Part shown: positions 1-6,443 of the stretch, piece after piece
Position numbering within the stretch: the first letter of the stretch is position 1
How the letters are laid out: each line of letters starts with the position of its first letter
NCBI GenBank assembly: GCA_009926035.1
Contig: RFPQ01000025.1
Span: forward strand, 1-8,604
Direction of reading: 5' to 3'
DNA length: 8,604 nt
Source of the DNA: Betaproteobacteria bacterium
Lineage (GTDB): Bacteria > Pseudomonadota > Gammaproteobacteria > Burkholderiales > Methylophilaceae
Notes under the pieces: model-generated
Seen by the model: the letters and a program-made list of their open reading frames with translations, nothing else
Told to the model about the DNA's origin: nothing
The model's database searches: none
Position numbers and translations under genes: made by a program

Positions 1-1238
1 TCATGTGACTGAGTAATACGTTCTGCTATGGCAAGACCCAGGCCGCAACCTTCGCTATTTCCCCTGGCTTCATCCAAACGCTCAAAGGGCTTAAGAAGGC
101 GCTTAATTTCTTGAGGTGGTATACCAGGACCGTCGTCTAGGACACTAATCGTAATGCTGTCCTTATTTTTTTTAAGTGTAATTAATACTTCTCCTTTTGA
201 ATATGAGAACGCATTATTGATTAAATTATCAAATAGTCTTCTAAATGAAACGGGCCTGATGTCATAAAAAATAGGTATTTTAAGATTACTTACCAAAACA
301 ATATTGTGATTAAGTATTTTGTGTTGTTCTTTTATGTGGCTAAAAAAATCATTTAAATTTGTTAATATTTTGCTTTCTTGATCAAAGCCGCGAACGTAAT
401 CCATGAATTGGTTAAGAATACTGTCTATTTCAGTTATATCCTCTTCCATACTTTTTTTAAGTTTGACAGCTATTTTTTCCGGAAGCATTTCGATAGCAAT
501 TCTAAGTCTCGTGAGCGGAGTTCTTACATCATGTGAGATGCCTGCGAGAAGAAGTTTTCTTTCTTGTTCTACCTTATTAAGGCCTTCCGCCATTTCGTTA
601 AATGTCTGACTCATGGCTTGAAATTCAGTCACACTATCTAAAGGAAGTTTTTTGGGAAACTCACCTTTTTTTAGTTGTTCTGTGGCTTGAATTAAGAGAT
701 TCAAAGGCCGATTAATCCTTGTTGCAGTAGCGTATGAGCCAATAATTGAAAGGCCAGCAACAATGATTCCCCAACCAATCCAATGCCACGGGAAAGGCCT
801 ATCACCTGGCGTAGGAATTACCACCCAAAATTCATCTTGATCAATAGAGAAGCTTACCCAAAGACCCGGGATGCCATAGTGATCGGTAATTACAATTGTA
901 TTTTCACCGAGTCTTTCTTTTAACTTTTCTACAACAACTTGCAAGAAAGGATCTGGAGCTAGAGGTTCAATATCCTCGAAATAATATGCAGGGTAAATTC
1001 TGACGTCGCCTTTGGTGGATAACTCTGACAGAAGCTCAAGTCTTTTATCTTCTCTTGATGATATAAGAGAAGCTCTTGTAAAATTAACCACCGTTTCAAT
1101 TTCTTGAGCTACCGCTTCGGCTCTGGGACCTCTTTCGAAATAATCAAATATGCGGATTGATACAATCTGCGCAATGATAAGCACTGTTGCGATAAGAATA
1201 AGAAATCTAGCAAGAAGTGTATTGGGAATAAATTTCAA
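1..1238 (-). CDS. envZ: EnvZ-type osmosensor histidine kinase, C-terminus cut off by the window edge
   Basis: Inner-membrane sensor kinase that phosphorylates the OmpR-type regulator encoded just upstream. The visible 412 residues contain a first membrane helix (about 10-29), a periplasmic sensor region (about 30-150), a second helix (about 151-171) and a HAMP linker. These are followed by the H-box ISHDVRTPLTRLR with phospho-accepting His236, an N-box (RRLFDNLINNA, N338/N342), a G1 box (DDGPGIP, 368-374), an F-box (FERLD) and a G2 box (GCGLGLAIAERI, 397-408). The H-box closely matches E. coli EnvZ. About 25-40 C-terminal residues lie outside the window. The start is read as TTG at 1238-1236, whose last two bases are shared with the ompR stop (TTGA), giving a 4-base overlap typical of translational coupling. 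No ATG lies near the N-terminus in this frame before the first membrane helix. Kinase identity is seen directly; the EnvZ assignment rests on motif similarity plus pairing with OmpR. The sensed signal cannot be told from sequence. Confidence 0.9.
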   Translation of the reverse strand, partial: MKFIPNTLLARFLILIATVLIIAQIVSIRIFDYFERGPRAEAVAQEIETVVNFTRASLISSREDKRLELLSELSTKGDVRIYPAYYFEDIEPLAPDPFLQVVVEKLKERLGENTIVITDHYGIPGLWVSFSIDQDEFWVVIPTPGDRPFPWHWIGWGIIVAGLSIIGSYATATRINRPLNLLIQATEQLKKGEFPKKLPLDSVTEFQAMSQTFNEMAEGLNKVEQERKLLLAGISHDVRTPLTRLRIAIEMLPEKIAVKLKKSMEEDITEIDSILNQFMDYVRGFDQESKILTNLNDFFSHIKEQHKILNHNIVLVSNLKIPIFYDIRPVSFRRLFDNLINNAFSYSKGEVLITLKKNKDSITISVLDDGPGIPPQEIKRLLKPFERLDEARGNSEGCGLGLAIAERITQSH

Positions 1239-1954
1239 TGTGCAGTATCACCATCTGGAACAAAGATATACCCGAAGCCCCACATAGTCTGAAGAAATTT
1301 GGGGCTTGTATGATCTTCTTCTAGAATTTTTCTTAATCTTGAGATTTGAACATCGATACTTCTATCAAAAACATCAAGTTCACGACCCTTTGCTAATTGC
1401 ATAATTTGATCACGAGACAAGGGCTGGCGAGGATGATCAATAAATACTTTTAATAATTCAAATTCACCAGATGTAATGCTAATAGGAGCCCCGTTTTTTG
1501 TGAGACTTCTTGTGTCTGAACTAAATACAAAAGGACCAAACGCTAAGTTTTCAGTAGTTGAGTTTTGGGTTTGTTTTAATTCATTTCGTCTTAATACGGC
1601 ATTAATACGTGCCAAAAGCTCTCGAGGGTTAAATGGTTTTGATACATAATCATCTGCCCCCATTTCCAAGCCTACAATGCGATCAATTTCATCTCCTTTT
1701 GCCGTGAGTATGATAATAGGAGTGAAATTTCCTGAGCCTCTCAATCTTTGACATATAGCAAGCCCACTTTCTTCCGGCATCATAAGGTCTAGGATAATGA
1801 GGCTAACTTGGTGGTTAGCAATAAATAAATCCATTTCCTTGCCGCCATTGGCTGTATGAACATTCAAGCCTTGGTCAATAAGATATTGACTTGTGAGATC
1901 TCTTATTTTTGGATCATCATCAACAATTAAAATGGATGCTGGATTCATTGCCAT
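1235..1954 (-). CDS. ompR: OmpR-family response regulator
   Basis: Cytoplasmic DNA-binding response regulator, partner of the EnvZ-type kinase. The receiver domain (about 6-122) has the acidic pocket D12/D13, phospho-acceptor D56 (LIILDLMMP), T84 and K106. The C-terminal winged-helix domain (about 138-235) contains TSGEFELLKVF, the recognition-helix segment RSIDVQISRLRK and the closing WGFGYIFVPDG. The stretches DRIVGLEMGADDY and KPFNPRELLARI are nearly the same as in E. coli OmpR, and 239 residues equals the family length. Two starts are possible, ATG at 1954 and ATG two codons later; neither has a Shine-Dalgarno sequence, and the first is used here. It comes first in the two-gene unit and its stop overlaps the kinase start. 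It is transcribed divergently from the EF-hand gene at 2106. In enterobacteria OmpR controls porins; targets in this organism are unknown. Confidence 0.95.
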   Translation of the reverse strand: MAMNPASILIVDDDPKIRDLTSQYLIDQGLNVHTANGGKEMDLFIANHQVSLIILDLMMPEESGLAICQRLRGSGNFTPIIILTAKGDEIDRIVGLEMGADDYVSKPFNPRELLARINAVLRRNELKQTQNSTTENLAFGPFVFSSDTRSLTKNGAPISITSGEFELLKVFIDHPRQPLSRDQIMQLAKGRELDVFDRSIDVQISRLRKILEEDHTSPKFLQTMWGFGYIFVPDGDTAH

Positions 1955-2000
1955 GAGTTTAATTTAAATTAGTTAGTACGAAATGAACTTAATGTATCAG

Positions 2001-2029
2001 TTTACATCAAACTAAATATGATCTATTGT
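2001..2029 (+). promoter_or_regulatory. candidate sigma-70 promoter for the EF-hand gene
   Basis: TTTACA (2001-2006, five of six matches to TTGACA) lies 17 bases before TATTGT (2024-2029, four of six matches to TATAAT). Transcription would start near 2036, leaving a leader of about 70 bases before the ATG at 2106. The -10 hexamer overlaps the first base pairs of the 10-bp repeat at 2028-2047, so a protein bound there could block it. This is the best-spaced hexamer pair I found on this strand in the gap, but such matches are common in AT-rich DNA. Confidence 0.3.
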
Positions 2030-2047
2030 TACAAATAGAAACAAATA
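2028..2047. promoter_or_regulatory. candidate OmpR binding site (10-bp direct repeat)
   Basis: GTTACAAATA (2028-2037) is followed immediately by GAAACAAATA (2038-2047): two head-to-tail 10-bp units differing at two positions. OmpR is known to bind as tandem dimers on half-sites about 10 bp apart with cores such as GTTACATAT or GAAACATAT. The match in period, core and location between ompR and a divergent gene supports a site for autoregulation or for control of the EF-hand gene. Binding is inferred only. Confidence 0.35.
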
Positions 2048-2105
2048 TGCATTTTTTTGTAATAAAGTATTTACATTTAGGCTTGAAGATAACAGACCTT
2101 TCCAG

Positions 2106-2627
2106 ATGAAAATCAATCAATTGCATAATTTTTTAAAACCTTTTTTATTTTGTTTTGCTGCGGTTTTTGGGCTCTCTTTAGAGGTGTTTGCTGGAGTAAA
2201 TAATCAAGCCCCAAAAGCAGAATCAGAAAGCAATTCATCGGTTGCTACCGAGCTTAATAAATTAAAAGAAAGTAACGCTTTATCACCAGAAGAGCGAGCA
2301 AGGATTAGACGCGCACTTGCTGCGTACGCAAAATCTTCAGGTAAGGAAAGTAGCCTTATTGAAGAGAAACAGAGGGAAATGTTAAAAGGCTTAGAGTCAC
2401 GTTTTATTGCTTGTGATGAGGACAATGATAATACACTCGATCTTTCGGAAACGACAAAATGCTTACCCCAGGTGGCCCGTCAGTTTAATCGACTCGATCT
2501 CGACGAAAATGAAGTTATATCCTTAGATGAACTTGCTTTCTTGGCAAAAGAATTTCAAAAAAATTACTTAGATACTAACAAACGTAAAAATAACCAAGCC
2601 TCGTCAAGTACTAAAATACCCATATAA
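2106..2627 (+). CDS. secreted protein with two EF-hand calcium-binding motifs
   Basis: I do not recognise a named family. Residues 1 to about 29 form a signal peptide (MKINQLHNFLKPF, a hydrophobic core, then LEVFAG), so the product is probably periplasmic or exported. Residues 30-60 are polar and low in complexity; 60-100 are charged and probably helical (PEERARIRRALAAY). Two canonical 12-residue EF-hand loops follow: 104-115 (D-x-D-x-D-x-T-x-D-x-x-E) and 131-142 (D-x-D-x-N-x-V-x-S-x-x-E), with all calcium ligand positions filled and helices between them as in an EF-hand pair. Cys103 sits just before loop 1 and Cys119 just after it, so a disulfide across the loop is possible. The tail is Lys/Asn/Ser rich. 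No Shine-Dalgarno precedes the ATG. The gene is divergent from ompR and 38 bases before the FemAB-like gene on the same strand. Calcium binding is well supported by motif; the cellular role is unknown. Confidence 0.85.
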   Translation: MKINQLHNFLKPFLFCFAAVFGLSLEVFAGVNNQAPKAESESNSSVATELNKLKESNALSPEERARIRRALAAYAKSSGKESSLIEEKQREMLKGLESRFIACDEDNDNTLDLSETTKCLPQVARQFNRLDLDENEVISLDELAFLAKEFQKNYLDTNKRKNNQASSSTKIPI

Positions 2628-2665
2628 ATTTTCCCCTTAGTGAATCTTCGTTAAAATAGATCGCT

Positions 2666-3796
2666 ATGGCGCGCATAGAATTTCAATCTAGCTTTAAAAA
2701 TATTAATAAAAAAGAATGGAATGATCTTATAAAATCAAATCCTTTTTTAAAGCTTGAATTTTTTCAATCACTTGAAGCGTCCCATTCAATAGGGGGAAGC
2801 ACAGGGTGGCATCCCTTCCCGGCAATCGTCACTCATCAAGGAAGTATCATTGGTGCTTCACCTATGTTTTTAAAACAGCACTCTTACGGCGAATATGTAT
2901 TTGATTGGTCTTGGGCGGAAGCGTATCAAAAATATGGGGGAAGCTATTATCCAAAAGTTGTTTCATGCATACCATTTACTCCAGCTACTGGACCAAGAGT
3001 TTTTGGATTAGATGCGTCAATTAAAAAAAATATAGTTGCGCAAATAGAAGAGCTAGCTTACGAAAATAAAATATCATCAAGTCACATTTTGTTTTGTGAT
3101 GAGAGCGAGGGAGGTATATATCAAGATACAAAATGGATACCAAGAAAAGGCGTGCAATTTAAGTGGCTTAACAAAAGTTATAAAAATTTTGAAGAATTCC
3201 TATCTCAACTTTCTCACGATAAGCGAAAAAAAATAAAACAAGAAAGAAAAAAAATTCAGGGCTTGGGCCTTAAAATTAAAAAAATAAAAGGCCCAGAAAT
3301 TATAGAAGCAGATCTGGATTTTTTTTACGCTTGTTACTGCAATACCTATCAAAAACATCATTCAAATCCATACCTCACAAGAAATTTTTTTAGCCTTATC
3401 AGAGAAAGCATGTCTGAGAATGTATTATTGATATTGGCTTATGAGGGCGATATACCTGTTGCGGGATCGTTTTTTATTTATGATGATAAAAATTTGTATG
3501 GAAGATATTGGGGGTCAAAATCCTTTTATCCTGGCTTGCATTTTGAACTTTCATATTACCAAGGCCAGGAATTTTGTATTGAAAATGGAATAGTTGTATT
3601 CGAAGGGGGAGCGCAGGGGGAGCATAAACTTGCTAGAGGCTTTGAGCCATTCAATACATTTTCATTTCATCGAATCTTTGATGAAAAATTTGAGTATGCA
3701 ATTAAAGATTTTTTAAGAAGAGAAAAGAATGGAATTGATCAATATACAAACGAACTTAATGAAAGAGCGCCATATAAAACCGATTTAAATCTTTAA
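2666..3796 (+). CDS. FemAB-like / COG3146-type predicted N-acyltransferase
   Basis: A protein of the GNAT-fold acyltransferase group often labelled peptidoglycan biosynthesis protein or FemAB-like (COG3146, PF04339). Recognisable family stretches are HPFPAIVTHQGSIIGASPMF (49-68), SYGEYVFDWSWAEAYQKYGG (73-92), YYPKVVSCIPFTPATGPRVF (94-113), a basic segment rich in Lys/Arg (184-208), CYCNTYQKHH (223-232), GRYWGS (279-284), LHFELSYYQGQEFCIENGI (291-309) and FEGGAQGEHKLARGFEP (312-328). Length (376) is close to what I recall for the family. No signal peptide or membrane helix is seen, so it should be cytoplasmic. The true substrate is not established for this family; a role in cell wall or amino-acid acylation is only suggested by its fold. 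The ATG lacks a Shine-Dalgarno. It follows the EF-hand gene by 38 bases and may share its transcript. Its stop lies 4 bases from the 3' end of the convergent tRNA-Met. Two runs of eight A (3226-3233, 3247-3254) fall in the basic segment. Confidence 0.85.
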   Translation: MARIEFQSSFKNINKKEWNDLIKSNPFLKLEFFQSLEASHSIGGSTGWHPFPAIVTHQGSIIGASPMFLKQHSYGEYVFDWSWAEAYQKYGGSYYPKVVSCIPFTPATGPRVFGLDASIKKNIVAQIEELAYENKISSSHILFCDESEGGIYQDTKWIPRKGVQFKWLNKSYKNFEEFLSQLSHDKRKKIKQERKKIQGLGLKIKKIKGPEIIEADLDFFYACYCNTYQKHHSNPYLTRNFFSLIRESMSENVLLILAYEGDIPVAGSFFIYDDKNLYGRYWGSKSFYPGLHFELSYYQGQEFCIENGIVVFEGGAQGEHKLARGFEPFNTFSFHRIFDEKFEYAIKDFLRREKNGIDQYTNELNERAPYKTDLNL

Positions 3797-3800
3797 AAGA

Positions 3801-3877
3801 TGGTGGTGATGGAGAGACTTGAACTCTCGACCTCAGGATTATGAATCCTGCGCTCTAACCAGCTGAGCTACATCACC
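3801..3877 (-). tRNA. tRNA-Met (CAU), probably elongator
   Basis: A full 77-nt cloverleaf on the minus strand with encoded CCA (3801-3803) and discriminator A. The acceptor stem pairs GGTGATG with CATCACC, the anticodon stem CAGGA/TCCTG closes the loop TTCATAA (anticodon CAT at 3841-3843), and the T stem GAGAG/CTCTC closes TTCAAGT. The first acceptor pair is G-C, so it is not the initiator tRNA, which has a mismatch there. CAU could also be the lysidine-modified tRNA-Ile2, but Ile2 is known to carry C4-G69 and C5-G68, whereas this has G4-C69 and A5-U68; the A5-U68 pair fits Met. It lies 64 bases after ychF and has its own promoter. Confidence 0.93.
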
Positions 3878-3903
3878 ATTTATGAAACAAAATAAAGCGT
3901 TGA

Positions 3904-3932
3904 ATTATATTTTTTTAAATACCTAAAGTCAA
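3904..3932 (-). promoter_or_regulatory. strong sigma-70 promoter for tRNA-Met
   Basis: On the minus strand TTGACT (3932-3927, five of six consensus) is followed after exactly 17 bases by a perfect TATAAT (3909-3904). The spacer is AT-rich with a run of seven A next to the -10. Transcription would start near 3897, about 20 bases before the mature 5' end at 3877. The promoter lies wholly between the ychF stop and the tRNA, so the tRNA can be expressed independently of the upstream genes. Confidence 0.85.
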
Positions 3933-3941
3933 AGGCTGATA

Positions 3942-5027
3942 TTAGACGTTAAATCTAAAATGCATCACATCCCCATCTTGAACGATGTATTCCTTGCCTT
4001 CTAAACGCATTTTCCCAGCTTCCTTAGATTTTTGTTCGCCGTTGTAAGTAATGAAATCATTGTAAGAAATAACTTCAGCTCGAATAAAGCCTTTTTCAAA
4101 GTCGGTATGAATAACGCCTGCAGCCTCAGGTGCAGTCGCACCTTTTTTTACGGTCCATGCCCTAACTTCTTTAACACCTGCAGTGAAGTAAGTTTGTAAT
4201 CCTAGCAAGGCATAAGCTGATCTAATTACCCTATCAAGACCTGGCTCTTCTAATCCCAGCTCGCTTAAGAATATAGCCTTATCTTCATCTTCTAGATCAG
4301 CAATCTCTGCTTCAATCTTTGCACAAATAGAAATAACAGGAAGATTTTCTTTTTCACCTAAAGCCTTAAGTGAGTCGAGTATAGGGTTATTAGTAAAGCC
4401 TGTTTCATTGACATTGGCTACAAACATGACGGGCTTGACCGTAATTAAACATAAAGGTTTGATGAGCTTTAGCTCATCCTCGTCTAGATTTAAATTTTTT
4501 ACCAATTTTCCTTGGTCAAGATGAGCTGAAATTTTTGTGAGAATTGATACAAGCTGAATAGCTTCTTTATCGCCAGATTTTGCTTTTTTATTTTCACGCT
4601 GCAGTGTTTTATCTACCGTTTCCATATCAGCCAAAATAAGCTCTGTATTAATGACTTCAATATCAGAAAGAGGGTCTACCTTTCCAGAGACATGAACAAT
4701 GTTATCGTCTTGGAAGCAACGAACTACATGGACAATAGCGTCAGTTTCTCTAATATTTGCTAAAAATTTATTACCAAGACCTTCGCCTTTAGATGCGCCA
4801 GCCACAAGGCCTGCAATGTCAACAAATTCAACTATAGCTGGTTGGATTTTTTCTGGATTAACAATGGCTATGAGTTTTTCAATTCTAGGGTCCGGTACTT
4901 CTACAATTCCAATATTGGGTTCGATAGTGCAGAAAGGGTAATTTTCTGCAGCAATACTAGCTTTAGTAATCGCATTGAATAGCGTTGATTTTCCAACGTT
5001 AGGTAATCCAACAATTCCACATTTCAT
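3942..5027 (-). CDS. ychF: ribosome-associated ATPase YchF (OLA1 family)
   Basis: A cytoplasmic P-loop protein of the TRAFAC/Obg group that, in the family, hydrolyses ATP in preference to GTP and binds ribosomes; it is linked to stress responses and translation quality. Visible features are the P-loop GLPNVGKST (7-15), the switch II segment [20 protein letters not shown] (70-89), and NVNE (205-208) in place of the NKxD of true GTPases, which explains the ATP preference. His112 in [10 protein letters not shown] matches the E. coli catalytic histidine. A coiled-coil insert (about 128-170) and a C-terminal TGS domain (about 278-361) ending in HFRFNV follow. Length 361 is close to 363 in E. coli. 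The ATG follows the pth stop by 14 bases with only an A-rich leader and no clear Shine-Dalgarno. pth-ychF adjacency is common in bacteria and implies one transcript. Confidence 0.97.
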   Translation of the reverse strand: MKCGIVGLPNVGKSTLFNAITKASIAAENYPFCTIEPNIGIVEVPDPRIEKLIAIVNPEKIQPAIVEFVDIAGLVAGASKGEGLGNKFLANIRETDAIVHVVRCFQDDNIVHVSGKVDPLSDIEVINTELILADMETVDKTLQRENKKAKSGDKEAIQLVSILTKISAHLDQGKLVKNLNLDEDELKLIKPLCLITVKPVMFVANVNETGFTNNPILDSLKALGEKENLPVISICAKIEAEIADLEDEDKAIFLSELGLEEPGLDRVIRSAYALLGLQTYFTAGVKEVRAWTVKKGATAPEAAGVIHTDFEKGFIRAEVISYNDFITYNGEQKSKEAGKMRLEGKEYIVQDGDVMHFRFNV

Positions 5028-5041
5028 AATTTATTTTTTCT

Positions 5042-5617
5042 TTATTTATTGGTATGAAGATTGAGCATCGCTTTTTCAAATTGACCCGATGCAATTTCAT
5101 TAAAAAGTTGACTGCTTCTTTCTATAGATTCATCAATGAAATCTCTCTCTTTAGATGAAGGATTTTTTAATACATAATCTACAACTAAATGTTTCTCGCC
5201 TGGGTGGCCAATCCCAATTTTCAAGCGCCAAAAATCCTGCGAACCAATACAAGCAAATATACTTTTGAGTCCATTATGCCCTCCGTGACTACCACCAAAT
5301 TTTAATTTGGCTTGTCCGACATCTATATCAAGATCGTCATGAATGACCAGAATTTCATTTGGATTTATTTTGTAAAACTTTGCAATTGCTGCAAGTGCTT
5401 TGCCACTATCATTCATAAAAGTATTGGGCTTTGCGACATAAAATTCTTCTGCATTAGAAGATTTTCCAATACTTGAAAAAAATTTATCACTATTTTGCAA
5501 ATTAATATTCTGTTGATGAGCAACAATATCAATCCACCAGAATCCTGCATTATGTCTGGTATCGGAATATTTTTCGCCAGGATTTCCAAGGCCTATAAAT
5601 AATTTAATTTGGCTCAT
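5042..5617 (-). CDS. pth: peptidyl-tRNA hydrolase
   Basis: Cleaves the ester bond of peptidyl-tRNAs released prematurely from ribosomes, recycling tRNA; essential in E. coli. The N-terminal signature FIGLGNPGEKYSDTRHNAG contains the catalytic His22 and Asn12. KPNTFMNDSG supplies Asn69, VIHDDLD supplies Asp94, and GGHNGLKS supplies Asn115; together these are the known active-site set (His20, Asn10, Asn68, Asp93, Asn114 in E. coli). GIGHPG and VVDYVL are also typical. Length 191 is near 194 in E. coli. The ATG at 5617 sits three codons before the first conserved strand, so no later start is possible. It has no Shine-Dalgarno and lies right behind the T-tract of an intrinsic terminator (5621-5661), so expression requires read-through from rplY or a promoter I could not identify. 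The downstream gap to ychF is 14 bases. Confidence 0.97.
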   Translation of the reverse strand: MSQIKLFIGLGNPGEKYSDTRHNAGFWWIDIVAHQQNINLQNSDKFFSSIGKSSNAEEFYVAKPNTFMNDSGKALAAIAKFYKINPNEILVIHDDLDIDVGQAKLKFGGSHGGHNGLKSIFACIGSQDFWRLKIGIGHPGEKHLVVDYVLKNPSSKERDFIDESIERSSQLFNEIASGQFEKAMLNLHTNK

Positions 5618-5620
5618 ATG

Positions 5621-5661
5621 AAAAAATAAGGCGCACTTGATTTTAAAAAGTGCGCCTTATT
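5621..5661 (-). terminator. intrinsic terminator after rplY, directly before pth
   Basis: Two perfectly complementary 14-base arms, AATAAGGCGCACTT and its complement (plus-strand 5625-5638 and 5648-5661), flank a 9-base loop. In the minus-strand RNA the stem ends in a run of U (5626-5621). The GC-rich core GGCGCAC with AT ends and a U tail is a textbook Rho-independent terminator, and it lies 15 bases after the rplY stop. Outer bases ATATGAA and TTCATAT can pair further across a bulge of four U. It works in the minus direction only, as no T-run follows on the plus strand. The last U lies 3 bases before the pth ATG. Confidence 0.88.
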
Positions 5662-5676
5662 CATATCAAAGTTAAA

Positions 5677-6369
5677 TTACTTAGCTTTATCTGATTTAGC
5701 GTCTTCAGCTGTTGCTGCATCAGCTGTTTTAGCGCCTTCAGATGCTGGAGCCGCTGCTTCAGCAGCGCCTTCAGCAGGTTTGGCAACTTCTTCAACCACT
5801 GCTCTTGGTTTGGCAACAGAAGCTACTGCTGCGTCGTTACCATGTGCAAGTTGAACAAACTCCACACCATCAGGCATTTTAATTTCTGATAAATGGATTG
5901 ATTGACCAATATCAATTGTCGCCAAATCAACTTCAATAAATTCAGGAAGATTTTTTGGTAAGCAAGAAATATTTGCTTCAGTCATGATATGCGAAACAAT
6001 ACCACCGTTAAGTTTAACGCCCGGAGAAACTTCGGCATTAATAAAGTGGAATGGCACTTTGACGTGAATTTTTTCATTCTCATTAACGCGTTGAAAATCA
6101 ATATGCTGAATTGTATTTCTTACAGGATGCATTTGATAATCTCTTAATAAGACAGACTCTTTATTGCCTTCTAAATTAAGCGTTAAGATCGATGCATGAA
6201 ATGCTTCATGTCTAAATTGTAGAAATAAAGATTTTTGTTCAAGGTCAAGAGAGATAGGCTCTTTGCCGCCACCATATAAAATTCCAGGAACACTTCCAGC
6301 GTGGCGAAGACGGCGGCTCGCACCCGTACCTTTCACATCACGTTTTGTTGCACTAATTTCAATTTTCAT
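5677..6369 (-). CDS. rplY: 50S ribosomal protein L25 (Ctc form)
   Basis: Binds 5S rRNA in the large ribosomal subunit. The N-terminal L25 domain (about 1-92) shows GTGASRRLRHAGSVPGILYGG (14-34), LLRDYQMHPV (74-83) and HIDFQRV (89-95). A second beta-rich Ctc/TL5 domain (about 97-186) contains VPFHFINAEVSPGVKLNGG and LPEFIEVDLATIDIGQSIHLSEI. The tail (about 187-230) is rich in Ala, Glu, Lys and Pro and probably disordered. At 230 residues it is the long two-domain type, unlike the single-domain 94-residue E. coli protein. The ATG has the best Shine-Dalgarno in the window (AAGGAG, 6 bases upstream), fitting high expression. It follows prs by 74 bases, the usual prs-rplY-pth order, and is followed by a strong terminator. 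Confidence 0.97.
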   Translation of the reverse strand: MKIEISATKRDVKGTGASRRLRHAGSVPGILYGGGKEPISLDLEQKSLFLQFRHEAFHASILTLNLEGNKESVLLRDYQMHPVRNTIQHIDFQRVNENEKIHVKVPFHFINAEVSPGVKLNGGIVSHIMTEANISCLPKNLPEFIEVDLATIDIGQSIHLSEIKMPDGVEFVQLAHGNDAAVASVAKPRAVVEEVAKPAEGAAEAAAPASEGAKTADAATAEDAKSDKAK

Positions 6370-6375
6370 TTACTA

Positions 6376-6381
6376 CTCCTT
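6376..6381 (-). promoter_or_regulatory. strong Shine-Dalgarno of rplY
   Basis: AAGGAG on the minus strand, 6 bases before the rplY ATG at 6369. It fixes that start and stands out because ompR, the EF-hand gene, the FemAB-like gene, pth and ychF have no comparable site. Confidence 0.85.
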
Positions 6382-6443
6382 AATTTAAATCTGCATTCCG
6401 CGACCAGACTGCAGCAGTTTATTGGCCAACATGACCAAATTCA

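Noticed and set aside
403..609. Plus-strand open frame of 68 codons inside envZ
   Set aside because: It lies opposite the conserved HAMP/H-box region of envZ; hydrophobic composition is the complement of that coding sequence, and it has no ribosome binding site or known motif.
2058..2075. Inverted repeat TGTAA-N8-TTACA upstream of the EF-hand gene
   Set aside because: Five-base arms in AT-rich DNA are expected often by chance; no known regulator fits better than the nearby direct repeat.
2204..2425. Minus-strand open frame inside the EF-hand gene
   Set aside because: Antisense shadow of a gene with a clear signal peptide and EF-hands; no start signal or recognisable product.
3226..3254. Two runs of eight A in the FemAB-like gene as programmed slippage sites
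   Set aside because: They encode a Lys/Arg-rich segment in line with the family, the frame stays open to the normal end, and such runs are common at this base composition.
4699..4941. Plus-strand open frame inside ychF
   Set aside because: Antisense to the highly conserved G-domain of ychF; the frame is explained by its codon use.
6391..6414. Short inverted repeat CTGCA...TGCAG between prs and rplY
   Set aside because: Arms of only 5 bp with a 14-base loop and no T-tract; not a terminator and likely chance.
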